Positions 1 through 7,530 of a DNA stretch of 32,019 bases are shown in pieces. Under the pieces are notes generated by a model. That model did no database searches, had not been told where the DNA came from, and worked only from the letters and a program-made list of their open reading frames with translations. The stretch covers positions 1 through 32,019 of the forward strand of contig CADAKE010000012.1 of the NCBI GenBank assembly GCA_902788445.1. Direction: 5' to 3'. The translations under genes were made by a program, and so were the position numbers. How positions within the stretch are numbered: the stretch's first letter is position 1; each line of letters opens with the position of its first letter. The DNA is from an uncultured Eubacteriales bacterium. GTDB lineage: Bacteria > Bacillota > Clostridia > Christensenellales > Aristaeellaceae.

Positions 1-95
1 TTCGCGACCCCTACGGCGGGGACGACGCGGTGTATGAGCGCTGCGCCGCGCGGCTGATCGAGGCGATGAAAAGGGCGGGGATTTTCAAGGATTAG
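1..95 (+). pseudogene. C-terminal fragment of a low-molecular-weight phosphatase gene (inverted copy)
   Basis: The first 95 bases, read on the plus strand and ending in TAG, encode the last 29 or so residues of the phosphatase that is complete on the minus strand at 304-705. The two copies differ at one base near the window edge (position 4) and at one silent third position in the Ala codon before Gly-Ile-Phe. Only the tail is visible because the window starts here, so it may be a whole second gene outside the window, a truncated copy, or an assembly fold-back. It forms the left arm of the inverted duplication listed next. Confidence 0.6.
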
Positions 96-152
96 GTAGA
101 TACTGATCAATTCAATCATGTAAATATCTATACATTTGTTGGAATCATGCCG

Positions 153-257
153 TGTAGGGGCGGATATCATCCGCCCGTTAAGCAATTTTTTGCGTTCTCT
201 GCATTCCCATGCCTTGACGCAATTTGACAAGGCGGGCGGATAATATCCGCCCCTACA
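153..257. repeat. MITE-like palindromic element, copy A
   Basis: About 105 bp bounded by inverted termini TGTAGGGGCGGATAT and ATATCCGCCCCTACA, each end extending into a further GGGCGGAT-type palindrome. A second copy with the same termini, nearly the same length (106 bp) and a different interior lies at 15721-15826. There is no coding capacity. It looks like a small non-autonomous mobile element or an extragenic palindrome family. Confidence 0.75.
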
Positions 258-303
258 ATCAATTTGTATAGATATTTACATGATTGAATTGATCAGTATC
301 TAC

Positions 304-705
304 CTAATCCTTGAAAATCCCAGCCCTTTTCATCGCCTCGATCAGCCGCGCGGCGCAGCGCTCATACACCGCGTCGTCCCCGCCGTAGGGGTCGGGAATG
401 GCGGGCGCAAGCACATCAACTTTATAAGCGTATTCCGGAAAGCGCTGGTTCAGCGCGCTCCAGTGCTCCGGGGTCATGACCCACACTTGATCGGCCTGCT
501 TTAGCAGTTCTTCCGTGACGGGTCGGGCGCGGTGGCTCTTGAGGTCGCCCCCGTGGCGCGCCGCCGCGCGGATGGCTTCATCCGTCGCCGGGCTGCCCGG
601 CCAGGCCATGAGGCCCGCCGACTGCGCGTCCACGCCCCGGCTCTTTGCCAGCGCCGCCGCCAGGGGACTGCGGCAGGTGTTGCCTGTGCAGATAAACAGG
701 ATCAT
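304..705 (-). CDS. Low-molecular-weight protein phosphatase, YwlE-like arginine/tyrosine phosphatase
   Basis: The 133-residue protein opens directly with the phosphate-binding loop CTGNTCRS (Cys6 nucleophile, Arg12) and has the general-acid Asp-Pro at 105-106, so both catalytic elements of the family are intact. The Thr in the loop (Thr10) matches the residue that in Bacillus YwlE favours phosphoarginine over phosphotyrosine; arginine-phosphatase activity is inferred from that. The protein is slightly shorter than YwlE (about 150). The start is fixed by an AAGGAGGAA site 6-7 bases upstream. It stands alone, transcribed away from the phosphoribosyltransferase-like gene, and its 3' end lies in the inverted duplication. 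YwlE would remove the arginine phosphate tags that mark proteins for ClpCP; no McsB kinase is visible here. Confidence 0.85.
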   Translation of the reverse strand: MILFICTGNTCRSPLAAALAKSRGVDAQSAGLMAWPGSPATDEAIRAAARHGGDLKSHRARPVTEELLKQADQVWVMTPEHWSALNQRFPEYAYKVDVLAPAIPDPYGGDDAVYERCAARLIEAMKRAGIFKD

Positions 706-748
706 GAATCGTTCCTCCTTTGCCTGTATCGTTTTTTATGATTCATAT

Positions 749-777
749 TTGACAGGAACCGTTTTCTCTGGTATGAT
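749..777 (+). promoter_or_regulatory. Sigma-A type promoter
   Basis: TTGACA (749-754), 17-bp spacer, TATGAT (772-777). It lies about 57 bases before the start codon of the phosphoribosyltransferase-like gene and points at it. Confidence 0.8.
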
Positions 778-833
778 GATAGCAACGAAAAGGCCCGTAA
801 ACATACAAAATCATCATAGAAGGAGTGGATTCC

Positions 834-1475
834 ATGGCGATTCAACTGATCAAATACCCGACCTCGAATTCCAACCTGCCTCTGCGCGTGGCGCGGGGAC
901 ACTTTGCCACCAGCCACAGCCACATCAATTATTATATCGACCTGACCATGACCAAGCACCGCCTGTCCGAAGCCCGCGAGGCCGCGCAGGAACTGGCGTC
1001 CACCTTCAAGCCCTCCACGATCATTGACACCATCCTGTGCCTGGACGGAACTGAGGTGATCGGCGCGTGCATGGCGAGCGAACTGACCCGCGCGGGCTTC
1101 ATGAACATGAACGCCCACCGCACCATTTACGTGGTCACGCCCGAGCATACCTCCGGCAGCCAGCTTTTGTTCCGCGACAACTCCGCGCCCATGATCGTGG
1201 GCAAGCACGTGCTGGTGCTCGCCGCGTCCGTCACCACGGGCTACACCGCCAAAGCTGCCATCGAGGCCATCCGGTATTACAACGGCATTCCCGTGGGCAT
1301 CAGCGCCATTTACGCCTCCGTGGATTCCTGCGAGGGCTTCCCCATCGTGTCCATCTTCAACATGGAGCGCGACCTGATGGACTACGAGAGCCACGACAGC
1401 CACGACTGCCCCCTGTGCAAGGCCGGCGTCCGGCTGGACGCGCTGGTGAACGCGCACGGGATTTCCAGCTTCTGA
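834..1475 (+). CDS. Orotate phosphoribosyltransferase-like protein (type I PRTase fold, altered PRPP loop)
   Basis: The 213-residue protein has the alternating strand-helix pattern of type I phosphoribosyltransferases, with LDGTEVIG near residue 63 and the segment VLVLAASVTTGYTAKAA around 122-138 where PRPP-binding loops sit. The usual pair of acidic residues in that loop is replaced by Ala-Ala-Ser, while the following TTG..T phosphate-binding part remains. Residues near the C-terminus hold a CPLC pair that could bind metal. The start is the ATG at 834, placed 8 bases after AAGGAG; an in-frame GTG at 825 falls inside that ribosome site and was rejected. It is monocistronic, with its own promoter and terminator. 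Function as a pyrimidine-pathway enzyme is doubtful because of the loop change; a regulatory or nucleotide-binding role is possible. Confidence 0.7.
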   Translation: MAIQLIKYPTSNSNLPLRVARGHFATSHSHINYYIDLTMTKHRLSEAREAAQELASTFKPSTIIDTILCLDGTEVIGACMASELTRAGFMNMNAHRTIYVVTPEHTSGSQLLFRDNSAPMIVGKHVLVLAASVTTGYTAKAAIEAIRYYNGIPVGISAIYASVDSCEGFPIVSIFNMERDLMDYESHDSHDCPLCKAGVRLDALVNAHGISSF

Positions 1476-1490
1476 TTTCTTGATATGATG

Positions 1491-1518
1491 AAACGGCCCG
1501 CTGTTCGGGCCGTTTTTT
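1491..1518. terminator. Bidirectional intrinsic terminator
   Basis: ACGGCCCG and CGGGCCGT form an 8-bp stem with a 5-base loop, followed by a T-run on the plus strand and preceded by AAA on the minus-strand side. It sits between the convergent PRTase-like gene and sdaAA, and overlaps the sdaAA stop codon. Confidence 0.85.
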
Positions 1519-2410
1519 ATGTGTCCTGCCGCTCGCCGAACACCTGCTTTTGCAGGCGCAGTCCGGTCGGGGTGTCGGCCAGTCCGCCCTTCGCGGTTTC
1601 CTTGAGCGTGTTGGGCAGGGCGTCGCCGACGCTGCGCATGGCGTCCAGGCATTCGTCCGCCGGAATTTTCGCTTCAATGCCCGCCAGGGCCAGGTCGGCG
1701 CTGGAAAAGGCAATCACCAGGCCGGACACGTTGCGCTTGATGCACGGAATTTCCACCAGCCCGGCCACCGGATCGCACACCAGGCCCAATTGGTTGGCAA
1801 TGGCGATGGCGCAAGCGTCGGCGCACTGGCTGGGCGTGCCGCCCATCAATTCCACCAGCGCCGCCGCCGCCATGGCCGCCGCGCTGCCGCATTCCGCCTG
1901 GCACCCGCCCTGGGCGCCCGCGATGCTGGCCCGGCTGGCAATCACCATGCCGATGGCCCCGGCGGTGAACATGGACATGACGATGGCTTTCTGGTCAAAC
2001 CCCTGATCCTCCCACAGCGACACCAGGCACCCCGGCAGGATGCCACAGCTGCCCGCCGTCGGCGCGGCGACGATCCTGCCCATGGAAGCGTTACATCCGG
2101 CGACCGACAGCGCCCGCGAAATGGCCCGCGAAAGAAAAGGGCCGCAAAGCCCGCCGCCCGTTTTCTCGGCGTAGGCTTTCATTTTGTAGCCTTCCCCGCC
2201 GGTCAGGCCGGACATGGATTTCTGCTCGGGCCGCTGGCCCACCTGGACGGAACTGACCATCACCTGGAAGTCCATTTCCATTTTCTCGTAGACTTCCAAC
2301 TCTGTTTTTTCCATGGCCTCCGCCTGATCTTTCAGCACCAGTTCGCTGATGGTAACCTGCCGCTTTTCCGCTTCCCGCACCAGTTCACTGATGGATTCAT
2401 ATTTCAGCAT
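1517..2410 (-). CDS. sdaAA: L-serine dehydratase, iron-sulfur type, alpha subunit
   Basis: The 297-residue protein is the catalytic subunit of the two-subunit [4Fe-4S] L-serine dehydratase, which converts serine to pyruvate and ammonia in the cytoplasm. Family landmarks are present: the TAGSCGILPG segment, GAQGGCQAECG, and the LVCDPVAGLVEIPC region, which supply the conserved cysteines for the cluster. Length matches the family. An AAGGAGGAG site lies just upstream of the ATG. It follows sdaAB with an 18-base gap, so the two subunits are co-transcribed. The bidirectional hairpin at its stop codon ends the operon. Iron-sulfur serine dehydratases are oxygen-sensitive, which fits an anaerobe. 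Confidence 0.95.
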   Translation of the reverse strand: MLKYESISELVREAEKRQVTISELVLKDQAEAMEKTELEVYEKMEMDFQVMVSSVQVGQRPEQKSMSGLTGGEGYKMKAYAEKTGGGLCGPFLSRAISRALSVAGCNASMGRIVAAPTAGSCGILPGCLVSLWEDQGFDQKAIVMSMFTAGAIGMVIASRASIAGAQGGCQAECGSAAAMAAAALVELMGGTPSQCADACAIAIANQLGLVCDPVAGLVEIPCIKRNVSGLVIAFSSADLALAGIEAKIPADECLDAMRSVGDALPNTLKETAKGGLADTPTGLRLQKQVFGERQDT

Positions 2411-2428
2411 CGGCTTCTCCTCCTTCTG

Positions 2429-3097
2429 TCAGATCCTGCGGATCAGGATGGCGTTGGAAACGTGCTGGATGTTCCGGATGGCGGGGATCAGGTTTTCCGG
2501 CGGCTGGCCGTCGATCTCGATGGTCATGATGGCGTCGCCGCCTTTGTTCCGGCGGGAGAGGTGGAAGTTGGAAATGTTCAGGTCGGCGTATTCCCAGTGC
2601 ATGAGCTGCGTCACGGCGGCAATGACGCCCGGCTTGTCCCGGTGCATCACCAGGATGGTGTTGTTTTCGCCGTTAAATTCCACGCTCATCCCGTCGATCA
2701 TGTTCACCAGGATGTTCCCGCCGCCGACGCTCGCGCCCTGCATCACGCCCTCGCCGCCGTCCTCCAGGAAATAGTGGATGCGGGCGGTGTTGGCGTGGGC
2801 GCCCTTGATATCCTCTTTGATGAACTCGTACACGATGCCGCGTTCGCTGGCGATATGCAGCGCGTCCCGAATCTCCGGGGAGTAGCTGTGATAGCCCATG
2901 ATGCCCGCCAGCAGCGCGCGGTCGGTGCCGTGGCCCTTGTACGTCTGGGCGAAGGAGCCGGACAGCGTGATCTCAACTTTCTTTAGCTTCCGTCCGTCGA
3001 TCAGCTTGTTCGCCACCCGTCCCAGGCGCACCGCCCCCGCCGTGTGTGAACTGGACGGCCCGATCATTACCGGGCCGATGATGTCAAAAACGTTCAT
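2429..3097 (-). CDS. sdaAB: L-serine dehydratase, iron-sulfur type, beta subunit
   Basis: The 222-residue protein starts MNVFDIIGPVMIGPSSSHTAG, the hallmark N-terminus of serine dehydratase beta subunits; the SSSHT motif takes part in the active site shared with the alpha subunit. Residues from about 148 to 220 form an ACT domain (starting NTILVMHRDKPG), which in this family binds L-serine. The reading frame stays open for 40 more codons upstream, but those run through the simple-repeat hairpin at 3142-3300 and have no family match, so the ATG at 3097, with GGAG 9 bases upstream, is the start. It is the first gene of the sdaAB-sdaAA operon. No clear promoter was found; the repeat element lies directly upstream. 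Confidence 0.93.
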   Translation of the reverse strand: MNVFDIIGPVMIGPSSSHTAGAVRLGRVANKLIDGRKLKKVEITLSGSFAQTYKGHGTDRALLAGIMGYHSYSPEIRDALHIASERGIVYEFIKEDIKGAHANTARIHYFLEDGGEGVMQGASVGGGNILVNMIDGMSVEFNGENNTILVMHRDKPGVIAAVTQLMHWEYADLNISNFHLSRRNKGGDAIMTIEIDGQPPENLIPAIRNIQHVSNAILIRRI

Positions 3098-3141
3098 GGG
3101 ATGAGCTCCGTTTCTGTCCGGTTGTTCATGAATTGAAGGGC

Positions 3142-3300
3142 ACTTTAAATCGCCAAGATAGAAGTTAGAAGAGAGGAGATAGGAGATAAATATAGTCCTT
3201 ATTAAATTGGCCTCCAAAAGCCTTCCCCTCGCAGAGGAAGGCTTTTGGAACGGTAGTCTAACTAATCCCTATTCCCTAATCCCTCGTCCCTGACTTAAAG
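3142..3300. repeat. Intergenic hairpin with simple-repeat arms, copy 1 (CTTTAA-ended)
   Basis: The element starts with CTTTAAAT (3143-3150) and ends with CTTAAAG (3294-3300). Its left arm is a purine-rich run of GATAGGAGATA-type units (3155-3187) and its right arm a pyrimidine run of CCCTATTCCCTA units (3268-3292). In the middle is a perfect 13-bp stem, CCAAAAGCCTTCC (3214-3226) with GGAAGGCTTTTGG (3236-3248). The right half from GGAAGGCTTTTG onward recurs at 21857-21926. It shares its ends and left arm with the element at 14374-14516. Confidence 0.75.
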
Positions 3301-3324
3301 CGTCCTTTTTTGATATTCTCCCTC

Positions 3325-3361
3325 CGAAAAACAAAGAACGCGGGGCCGGTTGGGGCCCTGC
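3325..3361 (-). terminator. Probable terminator of the cyclase-methyltransferase operon
   Basis: On the minus strand GCAGGGCC and GGCCCCGC form a GC-rich stem with one mismatch and a 6-base loop, followed by GTTCTTTGTTTTT. It lies just after the stop codon of the methyltransferase gene. Confidence 0.6.
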
Positions 3362-3373
3362 GGATCAGCGGCG

Positions 3374-4546
3374 TCAGGTTTTGTCCACCCGGAAAATGCC
3401 GCATTTCAAATACTGGGTTTCCGGCGCGGCGGGGAGAATGGGATGGTCGCGGCCCTGGGTGCGGTAATCGACCTGGAACAGGTGCACCCGCGCGTCCCGA
3501 GCGGCGGAGAGGATGACCTCCTTGAACTGCCCCGGCAGCATATGCTGGCTGCACGAGCAGGTGACGAGATACCCGCCGTCCTTCACCAGCTTCATGCCGC
3601 GCAGGTTGATTTCCTTATAGCCGCGGGCGGCGGCTTCAAGGGCGGCGCGGGTTTTGGTGAACGCGGGCGGGTCGAGGATCACCACGTCGTATTGTTCCCC
3701 GGCGGCGCACTGTTCTTTCAGGAAATCAAAGGCATTGGCGGCGACGAAACGCACGTTGTCAAAGCCGTTCAGCGCGGCGTTTTCCCGGGCGAAATCACAG
3801 GCAAACTCGGAAATGTCCACGCCGGTCACGTCCGCCGCGCCGAACTTCGCCGCGTGCAGGGCAAAAGAGCCCGTGTGCGTGAAGCAGTCCAGCACCCGCG
3901 CGCCTTTCACGAACGGCGCGATGGCGGCGCGGTTCTCCTTCTGGTCGAGGAAGAAGCCGGTCTTTTGCCCCTGCTTCACGTCCACCCAGAATTTGACCCC
4001 GTTCTCCTCCATCATCACGCGGTCGGGCACCTCGCCGTGCAGCACGCCAGTCACCTGCTGAAGCCCCTCCAGCTCGCGCACCGGCACGTCCCCCCGCTCG
4101 TAAATGCCGCTGGGGTGTACCTCGTCCATGAGCGCGTCGCAAATCATCTCTTTGTATTGTTCCATGCCCAGGCACAGGCATTGCAGGCTCAGCACGTCCC
4201 CGAAGCTGTCCACGATCACGGCGGGCAATCCGTCGCTTTCCGCGAAGATCAGGCGGCAGGAGCGCATGTCGGCAAACCGCCGCCGATACTCCACCGCGCG
4301 ATGTACCCTTCCCCGGATGAACGCTTCGTCGATCGGCTCATCTTTATAGCTCAAAATCCTTAGGGCGATCTGGGAATGGGGATTATAAACCGCCATGCAA
4401 AGGAACCGCCCGTTGCTGGCGGTCACGCGCACGGTGCAGCCGGGCTGGGGGTCGCCCTTCGTGCGGGCAATATCGCTGCGGAACACCCAGGGATGCCCTG
4501 AGTACACGCGCTTTTCTTTTCCGGGCAGCAGAATCACGTCAGCCAT
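3374..4546 (-). CDS. RlmI-like 23S rRNA (cytosine-5) methyltransferase
   Basis: The 390-residue protein has an N-terminal PUA-like RNA-binding region (GKEKRVYSGHPWVF at the start), a central beta-hairpin region and a C-terminal Rossmann methyltransferase domain. Visible motifs are GFFLDQKENR, the SAM-binding loop LDCFTHTGSFALHAA, the catalytic DPPAFTK, and TCSCSQHM with the cysteine expected for m5C chemistry. Layout and length match the RlmI/YccW/RlmCD-like family that methylates 23S rRNA; which base it modifies cannot be told here. The start ATG has GGGAGGC 7 bases upstream. It is separated by only 18 bases from the GGDEF gene upstream, so it is probably transcribed from the promoter at 5566-5594. 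Confidence 0.88.
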   Translation of the reverse strand: MADVILLPGKEKRVYSGHPWVFRSDIARTKGDPQPGCTVRVTASNGRFLCMAVYNPHSQIALRILSYKDEPIDEAFIRGRVHRAVEYRRRFADMRSCRLIFAESDGLPAVIVDSFGDVLSLQCLCLGMEQYKEMICDALMDEVHPSGIYERGDVPVRELEGLQQVTGVLHGEVPDRVMMEENGVKFWVDVKQGQKTGFFLDQKENRAAIAPFVKGARVLDCFTHTGSFALHAAKFGAADVTGVDISEFACDFARENAALNGFDNVRFVAANAFDFLKEQCAAGEQYDVVILDPPAFTKTRAALEAAARGYKEINLRGMKLVKDGGYLVTCSCSQHMLPGQFKEVILSAARDARVHLFQVDYRTQGRDHPILPAAPETQYLKCGIFRVDKT

Positions 4547-4564
4547 GCGGACGCCTCCCTTTGA

Positions 4565-5527
4565 TTAGTCAGAATATCGTTTCCCTTCGGCCTTGAAATC
4601 CTTTTCGATGCTTTCCGCAAAGCTCCGGGAATAGGCTGCGCCCTTGTACTGGGCCTTGCCCACCTTCTTGGCTTCGTAGAGCACGCTGTCGGCGTGGTGC
4701 ATCATCACGCGCAGGTCGTAGGACAGGTCGCAGTCGCCATACACATAACCGGCGGAAAAATGAAGCGGGATGTTATCCTGCTCCAGGTGCACCTTCTCCA
4801 TCGCGCGGCGAAGGGCGTCCAGCTTTTCGCGGAACATATCCTCCGACAGCCCGGCGCAGATCACCAGAAATTCATCGCCGCCATAGCGGTAGCAGGCCGA
4901 CATTCCGAACACGTCCGTCAATGCTTCCCCTACCTTTTTGAGCGCGTAGTCGCCCACGGCGTGGCCGAACCGGTCGTTGATCTGTTTAAAGTTGTCCAGG
5001 TCCAGCATCATCACGTGGACGCTGTGGCCTTCAAAATTGCTGTAGTCCCGGCTCAGGGCGTAGCGGTTGAGCGTGCCGGTCAGCGCGTCCACCATGGACG
5101 CTTCTTCCAGGGCCTTGTTGTCCGTCCTGAGCAGGCGGTTGATTTCCAGCAGCTTTTCCTGCGCGGCGAGATACCGCTTTTTCAGGTTGCCGATGAACAC
5201 CACGTTCATGATCACGCCCAGAATGATGACGCTCATCTTTTGCAGGTTCATGGAGGTGAAGGTGATCATGTCATGATCCGTGGAAAAGAAGAAGAGCGAA
5301 TAAATCAGCATCGCCACCCCGCAGGCGATGCCGGACGGATAGCCGTACAGGGTGGTGAACACCGTCAATCCGGTGATGAGAATCATGTTCGGGTTGGGAA
5401 TATTGAATATGTAAACCACAAAGCACATCACGATCATCGCGGCCAGCGAGATCACCACGTGCTTCGCCTGATCCGCTGTCTGCTGCCGTTTTTCCACCTT
5501 GCCCCATTTCTGGTCTTCCGCGGACAA
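4565..5527 (-). CDS. Membrane-anchored diguanylate cyclase (GGDEF), no inhibitory site
   Basis: The 320-residue protein has about four membrane segments between residues 23 and 115, a short coiled-coil linker (about 118-145) and a GGDEF domain (146-300). The active-site loop is an intact GGDEF (216-220), and the metal-binding LDLDNFKQIND (176-186) is also present, so cyclic-di-GMP synthesis is likely. The product-inhibition RxxD motif expected five residues before GGDEF is absent. The start is TTG, chosen because AGGGGGA lies 6 bases upstream and no other start fits. The N-terminal membrane part has no recognised sensor domain. A clean promoter lies at 5566-5594. Confidence 0.85.
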   Translation of the reverse strand: MSAEDQKWGKVEKRQQTADQAKHVVISLAAMIVMCFVVYIFNIPNPNMILITGLTVFTTLYGYPSGIACGVAMLIYSLFFFSTDHDMITFTSMNLQKMSVIILGVIMNVVFIGNLKKRYLAAQEKLLEINRLLRTDNKALEEASMVDALTGTLNRYALSRDYSNFEGHSVHVMMLDLDNFKQINDRFGHAVGDYALKKVGEALTDVFGMSACYRYGGDEFLVICAGLSEDMFREKLDALRRAMEKVHLEQDNIPLHFSAGYVYGDCDLSYDLRVMMHHADSVLYEAKKVGKAQYKGAAYSRSFAESIEKDFKAEGKRYSD

Positions 5528-5565
5528 TGCCGTTCCCCCTCTTTCCCAGCGTTTTTCCGCAGAGC

Positions 5566-5594
5566 ATTATACCATACGGCCCCTGAATCTTCAA
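5566..5594 (-). promoter_or_regulatory. Sigma-A type promoter of the GGDEF-methyltransferase operon
   Basis: On the minus strand TTGAAG (5594-5589), 17-bp spacer, TATAAT (5571-5566), about 40 bases before the TTG start of the GGDEF gene. Confidence 0.8.
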
Positions 5595-5655
5595 TCGTTT
5601 CTTTCTTTCCCGCCCAATGAAAAATAAAAAATTTTGATTTCGCCGGGGAAAGGGG

Positions 5656-5684
5656 TTTACTTACACGCTTTAATGTGTTAAAAT
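5656..5684 (+). promoter_or_regulatory. Promoter of the YerC-like gene, with a downstream imperfect palindrome
   Basis: TTTACT (5656-5661), 17-bp spacer, TAAAAT (5679-5684). Downstream, GATGAAGCA and its near complement TGCTTATTTCATC (within 5696-5731) form an imperfect palindrome in the leader that could be an operator or a hairpin. Confidence 0.65.
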
Positions 5685-5752
5685 ATCAGAGAGGGGATGA
5701 AGCATTGTTTTGCTTATTTCATCGCCTTTTCTTGTAAGGAGGGGGAATACGC

Positions 5753-6067
5753 ATGGCAAAAACCGTGAAGCAGGAGCGCAGCATGGCGCTGTATCAGGCC
5801 ATCCTGTCCATTCAGAGCTTGGACGAATGCTGCCGTTTTTTTGACGACCTGTGCACGCCCACCGAGCTGCGCAGTATGGAGCAGCGCTACGACGTGGCCG
5901 CCGCGCTGATGCAGGAGCAGGTGTACATGGAGATTCAGGAAAAGACCGGGGCCAGCAGCGCCACTATCAGCCGCGTGCGCCGCAACATCCTGGAAAACGC
6001 TGCGGGGGGAGCGATGCGGGAAATCATCACCCGCTTGAATCCGGACGTGGAAGAACAGGGCAGTTAA
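5753..6067 (+). CDS. YerC/YecD family TrpR-related DNA-binding protein
   Basis: The 104-residue all-helical protein matches the YerC/YecD branch of the TrpR superfamily. The segment CTPTELRSMEQRYDVAAALM and the helix-turn-helix EKTGASSATISRVRRNI (about residues 62-79) are the family signature. Members are common in Clostridia and are DNA-binding, but tryptophan is not established as their ligand, so this should not be called a Trp repressor. A strong GGAGGGGG site precedes the ATG and a promoter lies at 5656-5684. It is followed by a simple-repeat hairpin and then paaK on the same strand; whether it controls either is not known. Confidence 0.88.
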   Translation: MAKTVKQERSMALYQAILSIQSLDECCRFFDDLCTPTELRSMEQRYDVAAALMQEQVYMEIQEKTGASSATISRVRRNILENAAGGAMREIITRLNPDVEEQGS

Positions 6068-6068
6068 A

Positions 6069-6179
6069 AGAGAGTGTGCAGAGTGCAGAGAATATAGATT
6101 GCTAAATATACGTTCCCTATCTTATTGGACGCTAAAATCTCTGCACTCTGAACTCTGTACTCTGAACTCTGCACTCTCT
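6069..6179. repeat. Intergenic hairpin with simple-repeat arms, copy 2
   Basis: The left arm repeats AGAGTGCAGAG-like units (6069-6091) and the right arm repeats CTCTGCACTCTGAACTCTG-like units (6138-6179), so the two can pair over 20 or more bases around a 45-base AT-rich loop. The flavour is the same as the element at 10025-10137 and differs from the GATAGGAG type. It fills the gap between the YerC-like gene and paaK. Confidence 0.7.
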
Positions 6180-6229
6180 ATCCTCTGAACCCTCGTTTTC
6201 TATTATTTTTTATTGGAGGCTGGTTATCT

Positions 6230-7524
6230 ATGGCGGAGCGCTACTATCAACCGGAAATCGAAACCGCGTCGCGGGAGCAAATCAAGGCCTGGCAGGACGA
6301 GCGCCTGGTGAAGCAGGTGCGCCGCGTGTGGGAGAACGTGCCCTACTACCGCAAGAAGATGGAAGAAAAGGGCGTGACGCCCGACGACATCAAGGGCACC
6401 GAGGACCTGCACAAGCTGCCCTTCCTGAGCAAGGCCGACCTGCGGGACGCTTACCCCTACGGCCTGATGGGCGCGCCGCTCAAGGACTGCGTGCGCATCC
6501 AGTCCACCTCCGGCACCACCGGCAAGCGCGTGGTGGCGTTCTACACCCAGGCGGACATTGACCTGTGGGAGGACTGCTGTGCCCGCGCCATCGTGGCGGC
6601 GGGCGGCACCAATGAGGACGTGTGCCAGGTCAGCTACGGCTACGGCCTGTTCACCGGCGGCCCCGGCCTGAACGGCGGCAGCCACAAGGTGGGATGCCTC
6701 ACCATCCCCATGTCCTCCGGCAACACCGAGCGGCAGATCATGTTCATCCGCGACCTGAACGCGACCATCCTCTGCTGCACGCCCTCCTACGCCGCCTACC
6801 TGGGCGAAACCATGAAGGAAATGGGCCTGACCCCCGCCCAGATTCCCCTCAAAGCGGGCATCTTCGGCGCGGAAGCCTGGAGCGAGGAAATGCGCCAGGA
6901 CATTCAGAAAACCCTGGGCATCAAGGCGTATAACATTTACGGGCTGACCGAATTGTCCGGCCCCGGCGTGTCCTTTGAGTGTTCCGCCCAGACCGGGATG
7001 CACATCAACGAGGACCACTTCATTGCCGAGATCATTGACCCCGTCACCGGCGAAGTGCTGCCCGACGGCCAGCAGGGCGAATTGGTGTTCACCGCCATCA
7101 CCAAGCAGGCGTTCCCCATGCTGCGCTACCGCACCAAGGATATCTGCGTCCTGAGCCGGGAGAAGTGCCCCTGTGGGCGCACCCACGTCAAGATGAGCAA
7201 GCCCCGCGGACGCAGCGACGACATGCTCATCATCCGCGGCGTGAACGTGTTCCCCAGCCAGATCGAAACCGTGCTGCTCAACATGGGCTATCCCGCCAAC
7301 TACCAGATCGCGTGAACCACACCGACACGCTCGACGTGCAGGTTGAAATGACCCCCGAAATGTTCACCGACAACATGGGCGAAATCGCCCAGCGCCAGAA
7401 AGCCCTGGTGGACGGCCTGCGCTCCATGCTCGGCCTCACCGCCAAGGTCTCCCTCGTCGCGCCCAAGACCATCGTCCGCAGCGAGGGTAAGGCCGTTCGC
7501 GTGATTGATAAAAGGAAGATTTAA
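6230..7524 (+). pseudogene. paaK: Phenylacetate-CoA ligase, split by a frameshift near the C-terminus
   Basis: The first 361 codons encode most of an AMP-forming aryl-acid CoA ligase of the PaaK family: STSGTTGKR (ATP loop, residues 92-100), YGLTELSGPG, MLRYRTKD and the GVNVFPSQIE turn that leads into the small lid domain. The frame then hits TGA at 7313-7315. The rest of the lid domain (starting DRVNHTDTLDVQVEM and ending near the conserved Gly-Lys) continues in another frame to 7524. Family members read on without interruption, so a small net deletion (one base modulo three, perhaps 7 or 10 bp) at about 7306-7312 explains it. It is either a recent inactivation or a sequencing error. PaaK activates phenylacetate or indoleacetate-type acids, typical of aromatic amino acid fermentation, and is often paired with an ACT protein, as here. 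Confidence 0.88.
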
Positions 7525-7530
7525 AAGAAT

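Larger units (their letters stand above)
1..398. repeat. Near-perfect inverted duplication with a palindromic element at its centre
   Basis: Bases 1-134 and 265-398 are reverse complements with two mismatches (every pair sums to 399). The arms contain the phosphatase gene end plus 39 bp of downstream DNA. The centre (135-264) is not symmetric: the spacer left of the small palindromic element is longer than the one on the right. The left arm is cut by the window start, so its true length is unknown. Confidence 0.9.

Noticed and set aside
3098-3217. N-terminal extension of sdaAB
   Set aside because: The extra 40 codons run through a simple-repeat hairpin; the family N-terminus starts at 3097 with its own ribosome site.
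5753-6067. Tryptophan repressor TrpR
   Set aside because: The protein belongs to the YerC/YecD branch, for which tryptophan binding is not established; no trp operator or trp genes are adjacent.
6069-6179. CRISPR-like array
   Set aside because: The repeats are degenerate units of 10-14 bases without spacers and are arranged as two facing arms, not as a direct repeat-spacer array; no cas genes are present.
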